A stretch of 64,000 bases of DNA, taken from assembly GCF_024137965.1 (NCBI RefSeq), contig NZ_CP099975.1:1364001-1428000 (forward strand), read 5' to 3'. The notes under the pieces were generated by a model that made no database searches, was not told the origin of the DNA, and was given only the letters and a program-made list of their open reading frames with translations. Positions 15,801 to 23,686 of the stretch are shown one piece after another (position 1 is the first letter of the stretch; every line of letters starts with the position of its first letter). The position numbers were made by a program, and so were the translations under genes. This DNA is from Halomonas sp. Y3. Its GTDB lineage: Bacteria; Pseudomonadota; Gammaproteobacteria; Pseudomonadales; Halomonadaceae.

Positions 15801-17412
15801 CGCTCGGCTCCGTGTGGTCATTGGCAATGTGGTCACTGGCAGTGTGGTCAGTGGCAGTGTGAACGGGCAGGCGCAGCAGCGCCTGGCAGCCCCCTTCGGG
15901 GAGGTTGTCGAGCTGCAGCTGGCCGCCATGCAGCCGCATCAGCAGCATGGCGATGGCGAGCCCTACCCCCTGGCCGTCCGGGCGGTGGCGGCGCGCCTCC
16001 GGGCTGCGATAGCCGCGCTCGAAGATGCGGGCGGCCTCCCGGTCGGGCAGCCCGATGCCCCGGTCGCGAATGCGCAGCTCCCAGACGGCGGTGCCCTGGT
16101 GCTCGACCAGGCTGGCCTCGACGTCGACCTGGCCGCCGGGGTGCGAGTACTGCACGGCGTTGTCGAGCAGGATGCCGAACACCTGCTTCAGGCGCTGAGC
16201 GTCGCCCAGCAGGAGGGCGCTCTCCAGGTGGGCCACCCGGATGCGGATACCGCGCAGACGCCCGAGGGTGGAGGCCTGGCTGATGGCATCGCGCAGGGGG
16301 GACAGAGGGTCAAGCGTGCGGTGCTGTACCTGCCACTCGGCGATATCGCTGCGTGCCATGGTCAAGAGGTCGCTGATGACACCGCTGAGGTGAGCGGCAT
16401 CGTCGGCGATGCGCTGCAGCGCCTGGCGATACTCCGCTTCGCTGCGGGGCTGGCCGCGCAGGGTGATTTCCGCCTCGCCGCGGATGGAGGTGGCGGGCGT
16501 GCGCAGCTCGTGGCTGATGTCCTCCAGTAGCTGCTGGCGCTGCTTCGAGAGCTGGTTGAGCCGGGTCAGCGCCTGCTCCAGCTCGCGGGTGCGGGTGTCG
16601 ACCAGGTCTTCCAGGTGGCGCTGGCGGTCGCGCTCGGTGCGGCGATGCTGATCCAGTTCGCTGGCCATCTGATTGATATGCGCGGCGATGCGCCCGAACT
16701 CGTCCTGCAGGCTGTCGTCGAGGCGGTGGCTCAGCTCACCGCGCTGCAGGGCCTGGGCGCCGCGCAGCAGCTCGCCGATCGGGCGGCGCAGGGCGCGGGC
16801 AAAGTGCCAGAAGACCCAGAGGATAATCAGACTGAGCGCCAGGGTGGTCAGTGCGGCCATCAGCATCAGCTGGTGCAGCGAACGGTCGGCCTCGCTGCGC
16901 TGCTTGGCCAGCAGGGTGCGCTCGCGGGCCAGGGTGTCGGCCATGGTCAGGCGCAGGTCGCGGCCTTCGAACTGGTTGAAGTCATCCAGCGGGGCATAGT
17001 GTGGGCCGCCGGGGTCCTGGCTCTCCAACCGCTGCAGAAAGTCGTCGAACAGGTCGAGCGCCTGCTGACGCTCCGTGATCAGGCTGGCGGGCTGCTCCAG
17101 CTCGGTCGGTGCGCCAGTGGCCAGAGTCCGGGTGAGCTGCTGCAGGCCTGCCAGATGGGAGCGCATCTCCTGGAGCAGGGCATCGCGCTGCTCCGGGTCG
17201 GCGTCGGCTTCATACTGGGCCCGCGAGAGCCAGGTCTGCAGCCGGTGCTTGCTGTCGGAGAGCGCCAGAAAGCCGGCGTGCAGATCGCTCGAGACGCGCC
17301 CGAGCGCCACCTTCTGGCGGGCGCCGTCGATGGCCCAGATGGCAACGCCCCCCTGAATCACCGCCAGCAGGGTTAACGCGAGCAGAGCGACTCCGAGGCG
17401 GCGTTCGAACAT
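15781..17412 (-). CDS. Sensor histidine kinase
   Basis: Membrane kinase of 543 residues starting at ATG 17412. Transmembrane helices lie at about 7-28 and 182-203, with a helical periplasmic region between. A HAMP domain follows, then a coiled coil, the phospho-acceptor His in EDISHELRTPATSIRGE (about residue 301), the N motif (GILLDNAVQYS), G1 (RDRGIGLP) and G2 (GQGVGLAIA). The C-terminal tail holds a short pentapeptide repeat (x-A-x-D-H) encoded by a DNA tandem repeat. It pairs with the regulator it overlaps and lies downstream of a TonB receptor gene and a Fur-like core, suggesting an iron-linked signal. Confidence 0.85.
   Translation of the reverse strand: MFERRLGVALLALTLLAVIQGGVAIWAIDGARQKVALGRVSSDLHAGFLALSDSKHRLQTWLSRAQYEADADPEQRDALLQEMRSHLAGLQQLTRTLATGAPTELEQPASLITERQQALDLFDDFLQRLESQDPGGPHYAPLDDFNQFEGRDLRLTMADTLARERTLLAKQRSEADRSLHQLMLMAALTTLALSLIILWVFWHFARALRRPIGELLRGAQALQRGELSHRLDDSLQDEFGRIAAHINQMASELDQHRRTERDRQRHLEDLVDTRTRELEQALTRLNQLSKQRQQLLEDISHELRTPATSIRGEAEITLRGQPRSEAEYRQALQRIADDAAHLSGVISDLLTMARSDIAEWQVQHRTLDPLSPLRDAISQASTLGRLRGIRIRVAHLESALLLGDAQRLKQVFGILLDNAVQYSHPGGQVDVEASLVEHQGTAVWELRIRDRGIGLPDREAARIFERGYRSPEARRHRPDGQGVGLAIAMLLMRLHGGQLQLDNLPEGGCQALLRLPVHTATDHTASDHIANDHTEPSDAHRDR
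15813..15857. repeat. Three 15-bp tandem repeats in the kinase tail
   Basis: The unit TGTGGTCAYTGGCAR occurs at 15813-15827, 15828-15842 and 15843-15857, with one or two differences between copies, and a partial fourth copy follows. The period is a multiple of three, so copy-number change would lengthen or shorten the kinase C terminus without breaking the frame. Confidence 0.8.
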
Positions 17413-17476
17413 GGCGGTCTCCAGAGGGGGCGTGGGGGCTGTCGGCGGAGCAGAGGCGCCACGTCGAGAGCGGGTC

Positions 17477-17495
17477 TCGATGATAATCATGCCGG
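17477..17495 (-). promoter_or_regulatory. Fur-like core upstream of the kinase-regulator pair
   Basis: ATGATAATCAT (17481-17491) matches all 11 central bases of the Fur consensus; the outer four bases on each side do not match. It lies between the TonB receptor stop and the kinase start, 65-83 bases upstream of the kinase ATG. Confidence 0.55.
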
Positions 17496-17545
17496 TGGCG
17501 GGAAAGAAGCATGAAAGGCGCTCCCTATGCACGGCGGCAGCGCCG

Positions 17546-19621
17546 CTAGAAGCTCACCTCCAGCCCGGCATGCAAGGTACGCCCGGGCGCCGGCTCGAAG
17601 AAGCGCCCGCCGCTGGCGTTGATGCGCACATTGGCGAAGTGTTCCTCGTCCAGCAGGTTGCGCACCCCCAGATGGGCGCCCAGCCGGGTGCCGGCGCCGC
17701 CCAGCGCCCAGCTGTCGCCCAGGCGCAGATTGAGCAGCCAGTGGCTCGCCACCGGCACCTGGTTGGCGTTGTCGGCGTGGAAGCCGCCGGTGTAGAGCGC
17801 CTCGGCGCTGGCGAAGCGCTCACCGCTGCCGTACCAGGTGAGGCGGTTGTGCCACTGCCGGCGCGGCAGCCCCGGCAGGCGGTTGTCGGCGAAGTCCCGC
17901 TCATCGTCGGCGAAGCGCGAGAAGCGGTAGTCGGCCAGGGTGAGGGCGCTGGTGACCCGCCAGGCCAGGGCCGGGCTCCAGTCCAGCTCCAGCTCGATGC
18001 CCTCCCGGGCGGTGCGCCCGGCGTTTTCGTAGAAGGTGCGCCCGTCGCCGGCCTCGAAGGGCACCAGCTCGTCGTCCACCCGCACCGAGAAGGCGGCCAG
18101 GTCGTAGCGCAGGCCGCTGGCGAACCGCCCGCGCAGCCCCAGCTCGCGGTTGAGCGCCCGCTGGGGCGCCACCTGGGGGTTGAAGCCGCCGCCGCCGTCG
18201 GGTCGGGCGAACTCGGTAAAAGTGGGCGTCTCGTAGGCGGTGCCCAGGTTGGCATAGAGCTGGTGTCCCTCCCGGTAGCGGTAGCTGGCGCCGAGGCTGC
18301 CGGTCCACTCCCGGAAGGTGCGTGAGCCGCTGGCGTCGATGCCTTCGGCCTGGAAGCGGTCGTCGATGGCGAGCCGCACCCGGTCGTGGCGCACCCCGGC
18401 GGAGAGCTCCAGGGCCTCGGTGACGCCAAGCTCCGCCAGCAGGAAGGCGCCGGTGGCGGTGGCGTTCTGCTGCTCGTCGGCGGTCTCGGCACTGACCGCC
18501 CCCTGGGGCGTGACCGCGCGCCGCCCGCGGTCGTCCTCCTGGCGCCCCGTCTCGAGCCCGGCCACGTAGCGCAGCGGCCGCTGGCCCAGGGTCGCCTCCC
18601 GGGTCAGATCCAGGCTGGCGCCGTAGTAGCGGCGCCGGTAGTCCACCAGGCTGCTGCCGGGGAAGGGGAGCTGCTGCTCGAAGTCGCGGCGGCTGACGAA
18701 GGCGCGGGCGTTGAGCTCGCCGCCGGCGGCGTCGAGATCCTCGTAGTGCAGCCCCAGGAGCTGCTGCTCCACCCGCTGGCCGGCGTTCAGGGCGGCCGCG
18801 GCGGGCGCCGCCTGGCGACGGTCCGCCGCTACCTCCTCGGCGGTCAGCCCGCCCGGGTCCTCGGCGGTGGGCAGGTCGAGCAGGTTGACCAGCGCCGAGA
18901 GGGTGCGGTCGTCGTCGAGGCGGTAGCCCAGCCGGGCGTTGAGCAGGCGCTTCTCCACCGCGCTCTGCTCCCGGTAGCCCTCGAAATCCAGCGCCGAGAA
19001 GCTGACGCTGTGCACCCAGCTGCCGTGCTCGCCGCCCTGGCGCAGGGCCAGCTTGCGGTAGTCGTGGCTGCCGCCCTGCAGGCGCAGCACCGGGGAGCGG
19101 CGCATCTCGCTGCCGTCGCCGGTGGTGATATCGAGCACGCCGCCGGCGGCGTTGCCGTAGAGCACCGAGGCGGGGCCGCGGATCACCTCGATGCGCTCGG
19201 CGCTGTCCAGGTCCACGGCGTCGATCTGGGCCTGGCCGTCGGGCAGGGTGTAGGGAATGCCGTCGACGCGGATATGGATGCCGCGAATGCCGAAGGGCGC
19301 CCGGGCGCCGAAGCCGCGGCTGGCGATGCGCTGGCCCTGGGCGAAGTTGTCGCGATTCTGCAGGAAGAGGCCGGGCACCGGGGCGAGGGCCTCATCGAGG
19401 CGCACCCGCTGCTGGCCCTGCTGGATATCCTCGCGGGTGACCGCCGACACCGCCGCCGGGGTGTCGTAGAGCTCCCGGGCCAGGCGCGGCGCGCTGATGG
19501 TGATGGTGGGCAGCGTCTCGGCGCTTTCTCCTTCCTCCGCCGCGACCAGCGCCGGCGCGCCCCACGCCGCCAACGCCATGGGCAGGCAGCCCAGCAGCCG
19601 TCTTCGTGTCCTGTGCCCCAT
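17546..19621 (-). CDS. TonB-dependent outer-membrane receptor (YncD/FecA-like)
   Basis: A 691-residue receptor for an iron complex. The start at ATG 19621 has AAGGAG seven bases upstream and is followed by a signal peptide cleaved near VAA|EE. The plug (about 35-160) contains LPTITISAPR (TonB box region), NRDNFAQGQRIASRGFGARAPFGIRGI and VEVIRGPASVLYGNAAGG-like IEVIRGPASVLYGNAAGG. The barrel ends in LEVSF, the usual aromatic C terminus. It is the first gene of a receptor-kinase-regulator series on the minus strand, 133 bases ahead of the kinase gene. Ligand unknown. Confidence 0.85.
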   Translation of the reverse strand: MGHRTRRRLLGCLPMALAAWGAPALVAAEEGESAETLPTITISAPRLARELYDTPAAVSAVTREDIQQGQQRVRLDEALAPVPGLFLQNRDNFAQGQRIASRGFGARAPFGIRGIHIRVDGIPYTLPDGQAQIDAVDLDSAERIEVIRGPASVLYGNAAGGVLDITTGDGSEMRRSPVLRLQGGSHDYRKLALRQGGEHGSWVHSVSFSALDFEGYREQSAVEKRLLNARLGYRLDDDRTLSALVNLLDLPTAEDPGGLTAEEVAADRRQAAPAAAALNAGQRVEQQLLGLHYEDLDAAGGELNARAFVSRRDFEQQLPFPGSSLVDYRRRYYGASLDLTREATLGQRPLRYVAGLETGRQEDDRGRRAVTPQGAVSAETADEQQNATATGAFLLAELGVTEALELSAGVRHDRVRLAIDDRFQAEGIDASGSRTFREWTGSLGASYRYREGHQLYANLGTAYETPTFTEFARPDGGGGFNPQVAPQRALNRELGLRGRFASGLRYDLAAFSVRVDDELVPFEAGDGRTFYENAGRTAREGIELELDWSPALAWRVTSALTLADYRFSRFADDERDFADNRLPGLPRRQWHNRLTWYGSGERFASAEALYTGGFHADNANQVPVASHWLLNLRLGDSWALGGAGTRLGAHLGVRNLLDEEHFANVRINASGGRFFEPAPGRTLHAGLEVSF

Positions 19622-19976
19622 GCGCAGCTCCTTACCGTTTCGATGCCTGAAACAGTGTGCTCTCAAGCGCCCACCGGCTGCCACCCCGCGATTCATATTT
19701 CCCCGTGCCGGCTGCCCCGTGCTGGCATTGAGCCGGATCAAGGCGTTCGCTTTGCAGTTATTTCATGATTTGCTTAGTCTGGTTAGGCTAAGAAGATTGA
19801 GACGGCGACGACATAGCACCATCCGGCTATCGCATGGAAGCGGCACCACCCGACCATGCCCGATAGGGGCGGTAGCGTGCCCAGAATCTGCCTAAAGATG
19901 CGGAAGGGTGATGGCAACCGGCAAAGGCAACAGGCATTTATACGCTATGCTCCGCACGGCGAAGAAATGCTGAACA
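19622..19976. other. Intergenic region between TonB receptor and cassette array
   Basis: This stretch holds the upstream region of the receptor gene and the left flank of the cassette array. I see no convincing open frame, terminator or integrase remnant. GTTAGGC at 19782-19788 and GTTATGC at 19977-19983 both look like recombination-site cores, but only the second fits the cassette boundaries. No strong Fur box is visible here. Confidence 0.5.
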
Positions 19977-19994
19977 GTTATGCACAGGGAGGCG

Positions 19995-20549
19995 ATGGTG
20001 CAAATTTGTGAGACGGAGAGGTTGATTGTACGGTCGTTGTCCCTCGGGGACGCTCCTGCATTGACCGAAATTCTTAGCGATCCTGAAGTGATGAAACACT
20101 CGGTCCGTGGCGTTTGTGATGAGGCAGCTACTCGCAAATTCATTGAGTGGTGTTTAGCCTGTTACGAGACACACGGCGTAGGGCCATGGGCACTGATCGA
20201 TAAAAAAGATTCTGCACTTGTTGGCTTCTGCGGTATTGGGCCAGAAATGGTCGCGGATGTCGAGGAAATCAACCTTGGCTATCGACTTGCCGCGCGTTAT
20301 TGGAATAAAGGTCTGGCGTCTGAAGCGGCCAGAGCGGTTCTGAATTACGCTTTTGGGAAGAAATTGTTTCATTCGGTGGTAGTAATCATAGAGCCTGAGC
20401 ATGTGGCATCGCTGAAGGTTGCCGAGAAAGCAGGGTTTTCCAGCTTCGCTGTCCTGGAATTCCATGGTCGTACGGTGAGGCTGTACCGACTGACCTCGGA
20501 GCAATGGGAAACATTGCATAACAATGCCATGCGCGGGACAAGCGCGTGA
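19995..20549 (+). CDS. GNAT-family N-acetyltransferase (RimJ/RimL-like), cassette gene
   Basis: A 184-residue acetyltransferase that uses acetyl-CoA. It starts TERLIVRSLSLGDAPAL, typical of the RimL group, has the NLGYRLAARYWNKGLASEAARAVLNYAF core with the acetyl-CoA loop (RxxGxA replaced by WNKGLA), and N-VASLKVAEKAGF near the end. The acceptor substrate is unknown. ATG at 19995 lies very close to GGAGG (19988-19992). GTG at 19998 fits the SD better and ATG 19980 worse. The gene ends inside its own attC site, as cassette genes often do. Confidence 0.82.
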   Translation: MVQICETERLIVRSLSLGDAPALTEILSDPEVMKHSVRGVCDEAATRKFIEWCLACYETHGVGPWALIDKKDSALVGFCGIGPEMVADVEEINLGYRLAARYWNKGLASEAARAVLNYAFGKKLFHSVVVIIEPEHVASLKVAEKAGFSSFAVLEFHGRTVRLYRLTSEQWETLHNNAMRGTSA

Positions 20550-20564
20550 TGGCTGGCGTTAGTT
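20516..20564 (+). repeat. attC site of the GNAT cassette
   Basis: Left core GCATAAC (20516-20522) and right core GTTAGTT (20558-20564) enclose an imperfect palindrome (GCCAT-gCGCG ... GCG-ATGGC). The site is short, about 49 bases. The recombination point would be between G20558 and T20559. Confidence 0.65.
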
Positions 20565-20581
20565 CAATAAGGAGGCCAACT

Positions 20582-21202
20582 ATGTCGCTAATGACTATTT
20601 TACTATTTGTACCAGCATGCTTTGCTTTGAACATGGCGCCTGGGCCCAATAACCTTCTTTCGATGGCGAATGCAAAGCATTATAGCGTCAGGACTGCTTG
20701 CTATGCTGGCATTGGTCGGTTGGTCGCATTTGTCGGTATGATCACGCTGGCTGCTACAGGGTTGGCAACAGTATTGTATACGTCGGAAAAACTGTTCCTC
20801 GCCATAAAGGTTGCTGGAGGGGTCTATCTACTTTGGTTGGCCTACCAACTATGGATAGCAGATCCAACTGAGGGCGGAAACGAGACGCTGGGAGGGAAAA
20901 ACCTTTTTCAACTAGCGAGACAGGAATTCTTGCTGGCGGCTGGGAACCCCAAAGCCATCCTGATTTTTACGGCTTTTCTGCCTCAGTTTGTTGATCCAGC
21001 GGGTTCGGTTGGATACCAGTTTTTGATTCTAGGTGCGCTATTTTTAATGCTTGAGTGGGTGGCAATAGCTGGGTACGCATTCTTTGGTAAAGCATTACGC
21101 CATTGGTTCTCCCGACCTTCTATGCGCCGTCTGTTCAATCGAATTTGTGCCGGACTACTTGGTAGTGCTGGGGTTGGGCTTTTGCTAGCTCGTCGTGAAT
21201 GA
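20582..21202 (+). CDS. LysE/RhtB-family exporter, cassette gene
   Basis: A 206-residue inner-membrane exporter of amino acids or related metabolites. The N terminus has the family signature (PGPNNLLSMANAKHYSVRTA), followed by about six hydrophobic helices, and GNPKAILIFTAFLPQFV is typical of LysE/RhtB. ATG at 20582 has GGAGG six bases upstream. Codon use is much more A/T-rich than the neighbouring core genes, in keeping with a cassette origin. Substrate unknown. Confidence 0.87.
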   Translation: MSLMTILLFVPACFALNMAPGPNNLLSMANAKHYSVRTACYAGIGRLVAFVGMITLAATGLATVLYTSEKLFLAIKVAGGVYLLWLAYQLWIADPTEGGNETLGGKNLFQLARQEFLLAAGNPKAILIFTAFLPQFVDPAGSVGYQFLILGALFLMLEWVAIAGYAFFGKALRHWFSRPSMRRLFNRICAGLLGSAGVGLLLARRE

Positions 21203-21279
21203 ACTAACAAAGCATTTAAATTCGCTCCCTACGGTGGCCGGACGCTCGTTCCTCGCGCCGTTTATTGTGGGCGTTAACT
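21202..21279 (+). repeat. attC site of the LysE cassette
   Basis: Left core AACTAAC (21202-21208) and right core GTTAACT (21273-21279) enclose about 64 bases with imperfect symmetry. The middle, CTACGGTGGCCGGACGCTCG, recurs in similar form in the site at 22204. The left core is the exact complement of GTTAGTT, the core at the start of this cassette. Confidence 0.75.
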
Positions 21280-21296
21280 GTACCAAGGAGGTATCC

Positions 21297-21692
21297 GTGA
21301 AAGGGAGTTGTTTGTGTGGGGCCATAAAGTATGAGATTGCCTCACTGGATATGCCGATAATTTTTTGTCACTGCAAAACTTGCCGCAAGGCACATGCTGC
21401 GCCTTTTGCACCCACAGCAGGGGTTCTGAGAGAAAGTTTTCGCTGGGTTCGAGGTGAAGAAAAACTTTCCAGCTTTGAATCGAGCCAGGGAAAAATGAGA
21501 CATTTCTGTTCAGTATGTGGAACGCATTTGGTAGCAGAAAGACCTGGTCAACCTCATGTAATATTGCGTGTGGCCACTTTGGACGAAGATCCGGGAGTTA
21601 AGCCAGAAGCTCATATTTGGTCATCACATGATGTTGAGTGGTTGGATTATGAGGGTGTTCCAGTCTTTGAAGAGTGGCAGCCAAAAAGATGA
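21297..21692 (+). CDS. GFA-like zinc-binding protein, cassette gene
   Basis: A 131-residue protein of the GFA (glutathione-dependent formaldehyde-activating enzyme-like) family. It has the full cysteine set: CLCGAIKYE (CxCG), FCHCKTCRK, and CSVCGTHL. GTG at 21297 is the start, with AAGGAGG five bases upstream; the longer frame reads through the previous attC site. Most members of this family are not true formaldehyde enzymes, so function is open. Confidence 0.83.
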   Translation: MKGSCLCGAIKYEIASLDMPIIFCHCKTCRKAHAAPFAPTAGVLRESFRWVRGEEKLSSFESSQGKMRHFCSVCGTHLVAERPGQPHVILRVATLDEDPGVKPEAHIWSSHDVEWLDYEGVPVFEEWQPKR

Positions 21693-21699
21693 CAAGTAC

Positions 21700-21792
21700 C
21701 GCTAACAGTTCGCAGAAGTTTGCGGTCTATGGTCGCCTGGCGCTCGTAACTCGCGCCGCTGTGCTGCGGCATTATGTATTAAGGAGTTAGCG
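21700..21792 (+). repeat. attC site of the GFA-like cassette
   Basis: Left core CGCTAAC (21700-21706) and right core GTTAGCG (21786-21792) are perfect complements. About 79 bases lie between, with GGTCGCCTGGCGCTCG related to the other sites. The right end also contains AAGGAG (21781-21786), the ribosome-binding site of the next cassette gene. Confidence 0.78.
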
Positions 21793-22209
21793 GTGAAGAA
21801 GTGTGTAATACAGGAAGAAACCACAGGGTGCGGAATTGCGTCTGTTGCCAACATTCTTGGCAAGACCTATTCGGAAATGAAAGCAACGGCAAATGCCATG
21901 GGTATCTATGCTGAAGATAAATCGCTTTGGTCTGATGTCCAGTATGTAAGGAAAATGTTATCCCATGCTGGAGTCGAGACATCTTCCGAAGAAATCTCTT
22001 TTGAATCTTGGAGTGCACTGCCCGATTTGGCATTGCTGTCCATCAAGCACCACCAGGAAGATGGCAGGAATCTCTGGCACTGGGTCGTTTTCAAGCGTGT
22101 AGGTGGTGAGGAGCTTGTTATGGATTCAGCCAGCTACCTGCCATCTAATATTCGAACGGACTTCAATGAGATGCAGCCCAAGTGGTTCATCGAGGTCAAG
22201 AATGCATAA
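21793..22209 (+). CDS. C39-like cysteine peptidase-fold protein, cassette gene
   Basis: A 138-residue cytoplasmic protein starting at GTG 21793, six bases after AAGGAG. The order of likely catalytic residues is that of C39-type papain-fold peptidases: Cys in ETTGCGIASVANIL (residue 13), His in WHWVVF and Asp in VMDSA. There is no signal peptide, transporter domain or obvious partner peptide. Similar small proteins are often found in cassettes and annotated hypothetical. Peptidase activity is a structural inference. Confidence 0.6.
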   Translation: MKKCVIQEETTGCGIASVANILGKTYSEMKATANAMGIYAEDKSLWSDVQYVRKMLSHAGVETSSEEISFESWSALPDLALLSIKHHQEDGRNLWHWVVFKRVGGEELVMDSASYLPSNIRTDFNEMQPKWFIEVKNA

Positions 22210-22279
22210 CAAGGCCATTACATGTGCTCTCTACGTTCGCCTGACGCTCGTGCCTCGTGCCGTTTATGGCGGGGGCTAG
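22204..22279 (+). repeat. attC site of the C39-like cassette, cut by IS1380
   Basis: Left core GCATAAC (22204-22210) is followed by a body that shares GCCTGACGCTCG and GCCGTTTAT with the site at 21202. The right core is interrupted. If the IS and one CTAG copy are removed, it reads GCTAGGC, one base from the consensus-type GTTAGGC. The cassette gene stop lies inside the site. Confidence 0.72.
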
Positions 22280-22306
22280 CCTGGATAATGCATCAGACAT
22301 GAAAAA

Positions 22307-22366
22307 GGCGGCTGAAAATCGGTTATAATTCAAGCTCCTACACAAGAATCAACCGCCTCAGCCGCC
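22307..22366 (+). promoter_or_regulatory. IS1380 internal promoter and start-codon hairpin
   Basis: GGCGGCTGA (22307-22315) is complementary to TCAGCCGCC (22358-22366), which abuts the transposase ATG. TATAAT (22324-22329) sits between the arms. RNA entering from outside would fold the start codon into a hairpin, while RNA started at the internal -10 would lack the left arm. Confidence 0.5.
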
Positions 22367-23686
22367 ATGACAAAATGTACCATGCCGTCCGCCTCCTTTC
22401 CACGCTGCAGAGGTCGTCAGATCATCGCCCGTTTTGATGGCGGTGATGTCACTTCTGACGGCGGTATCCTGCTGCTGCGGCAGCTCGATCGCGAGATGGG
22501 CCTGACCCGCGCCGTCGCTCGCCGACTCAGCGACGAGCGCGACGCTCAGCGCTGCCTGCACCGCACCGAAACCCTGGTCCGGCAGCGCATGTTCGGCCTG
22601 GCACTGGGCTATGAGGATCTCAATGACCACCATGCGTTGCGTCACGACATCGCCCTGCAGACCGCCGTCGATACCGATGGCGTGCTCGCCAGTCAGTCCA
22701 CCTTGTGCCGCTTCGAGCAGCAAGCTGACCGGGACTGGGCGATCACCATCCACGAGGAGATGATCGAGCAGTTCATCCGCTCGTTCCGGCGGCCACCCAA
22801 GAAGCCGCTCTACCTCGACTTCGATGCTACCGACGATCGGGTGCATGGCCAGCAGCTCGGGCGGCACTTCAACGGCTACTACAACCACTACATTTTCCTG
22901 CCGCTGTTCGTGTTCTGTGGCGACCAGCTGCTGGTCAGCTACCTGCGTCCGGCCTCGCTGGATGCCGCTCACCACGCCGGTGCCATCCTCGCTCTGCTGG
23001 TCCGTCGGCTGCGCCAGGCGTGGCCTGAGGTGAAGATCGTCTTCCGAGGCGACAGCGGCTTCTGCCGTCCGCTGATCCTCAACTGGTGTGACCGCCACGG
23101 CGTCGATTACATCATCGGCCTCGCCGGCAACAAGCGCTTGGCCAAGCTGGCTCTGAACATCGACTACGCGTCGGCCATCCGCTTCGAGAAGACCTGGGAG
23201 AAGGAGCGTGTCTTCGGCTTCATCGAGTACGCTGCCAAGAGCTGGAAGGAGCGTCGACGAAGGGTGATCGTCAAGTCCGAGACCAGCCGGCGTGGCTTCA
23301 ACACCCGCTACGTGGTCACCAGCCTGCGCGGCTGCAGCGCCGAGTGGCTCTATGACCACCGCTACTGTGCCCGGGGCGAGATGGAGAACCGCATCAAGGA
23401 GCAGCAGTTCCTGTTCTCCGACCGCACCAGCTGCCACGAGTGGTGGCCCAACCAGTACCGGCTACTGCTCTCGGGGCTGGCCTATCTGCTCCTGGAGCGA
23501 CTGCGTCGGATTTACCTCAAGCGCACCGACTTCGCCCAAGCCCAGGTCAATACCATCCGCCTGAAGCTGCTGAAGATCGGCGCCGTCATCACCCGCAACA
23601 CGCGCACGATTCGGCTGATGTTGAGCAGCCAGTACCCGGAGCAAGACCTCTTCCTGAAGCTGGCTGGCAAACTGGTGCCTGGGTAG
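22367..23686 (+). CDS. IS1380-family transposase
   Basis: Full-length DDE transposase, 439 residues. Acidic active-site residues are visible in YLDFDATDD, FRGDSGFCR and the downstream ARGEMENRIKEQQ, and the typical start FDGGDVTSDGGILLLRQLD is present. No frameshift or stop. There is no SD before ATG 22367, which is sequestered in an inverted repeat. Confidence 0.93.
   Translation: MTKCTMPSASFPRCRGRQIIARFDGGDVTSDGGILLLRQLDREMGLTRAVARRLSDERDAQRCLHRTETLVRQRMFGLALGYEDLNDHHALRHDIALQTAVDTDGVLASQSTLCRFEQQADRDWAITIHEEMIEQFIRSFRRPPKKPLYLDFDATDDRVHGQQLGRHFNGYYNHYIFLPLFVFCGDQLLVSYLRPASLDAAHHAGAILALLVRRLRQAWPEVKIVFRGDSGFCRPLILNWCDRHGVDYIIGLAGNKRLAKLALNIDYASAIRFEKTWEKERVFGFIEYAAKSWKERRRRVIVKSETSRRGFNTRYVVTSLRGCSAEWLYDHRYCARGEMENRIKEQQFLFSDRTSCHEWWPNQYRLLLSGLAYLLLERLRRIYLKRTDFAQAQVNTIRLKLLKIGAVITRNTRTIRLMLSSQYPEQDLFLKLAGKLVPG

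Larger units (their letters stand above)
19978..22279 (+). mobile_element. Array of four integron gene cassettes without integrase (CALIN-like)
   Basis: Four plus-strand genes of visibly lower GC than their surroundings each end in an attC-type site with AAC...GTT cores: GNAT, LysE-type, GFA-like and C39-like. Cassette joints fall at the G|TT of the right-hand cores (19977, 20558, 21273, 21786). For the first two cassettes the left core is the exact complement of the gene's own attC left core (GTTATGC with GCATAAC, and GTTAGTT with AACTAAC). The two long sites 21202-21279 and 22204-22279 are similar in sequence. No integron integrase lies in the window. Cassettes probably rely on an outside promoter. 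Confidence 0.82.

Noticed and set aside
19782..19788. GTTAGGC, a consensus-type integron core
   Set aside because: No partner AAC core or palindromic body belongs to it and it lies in the receptor upstream region; the array's left joint fits GTTATGC at 19977 instead.
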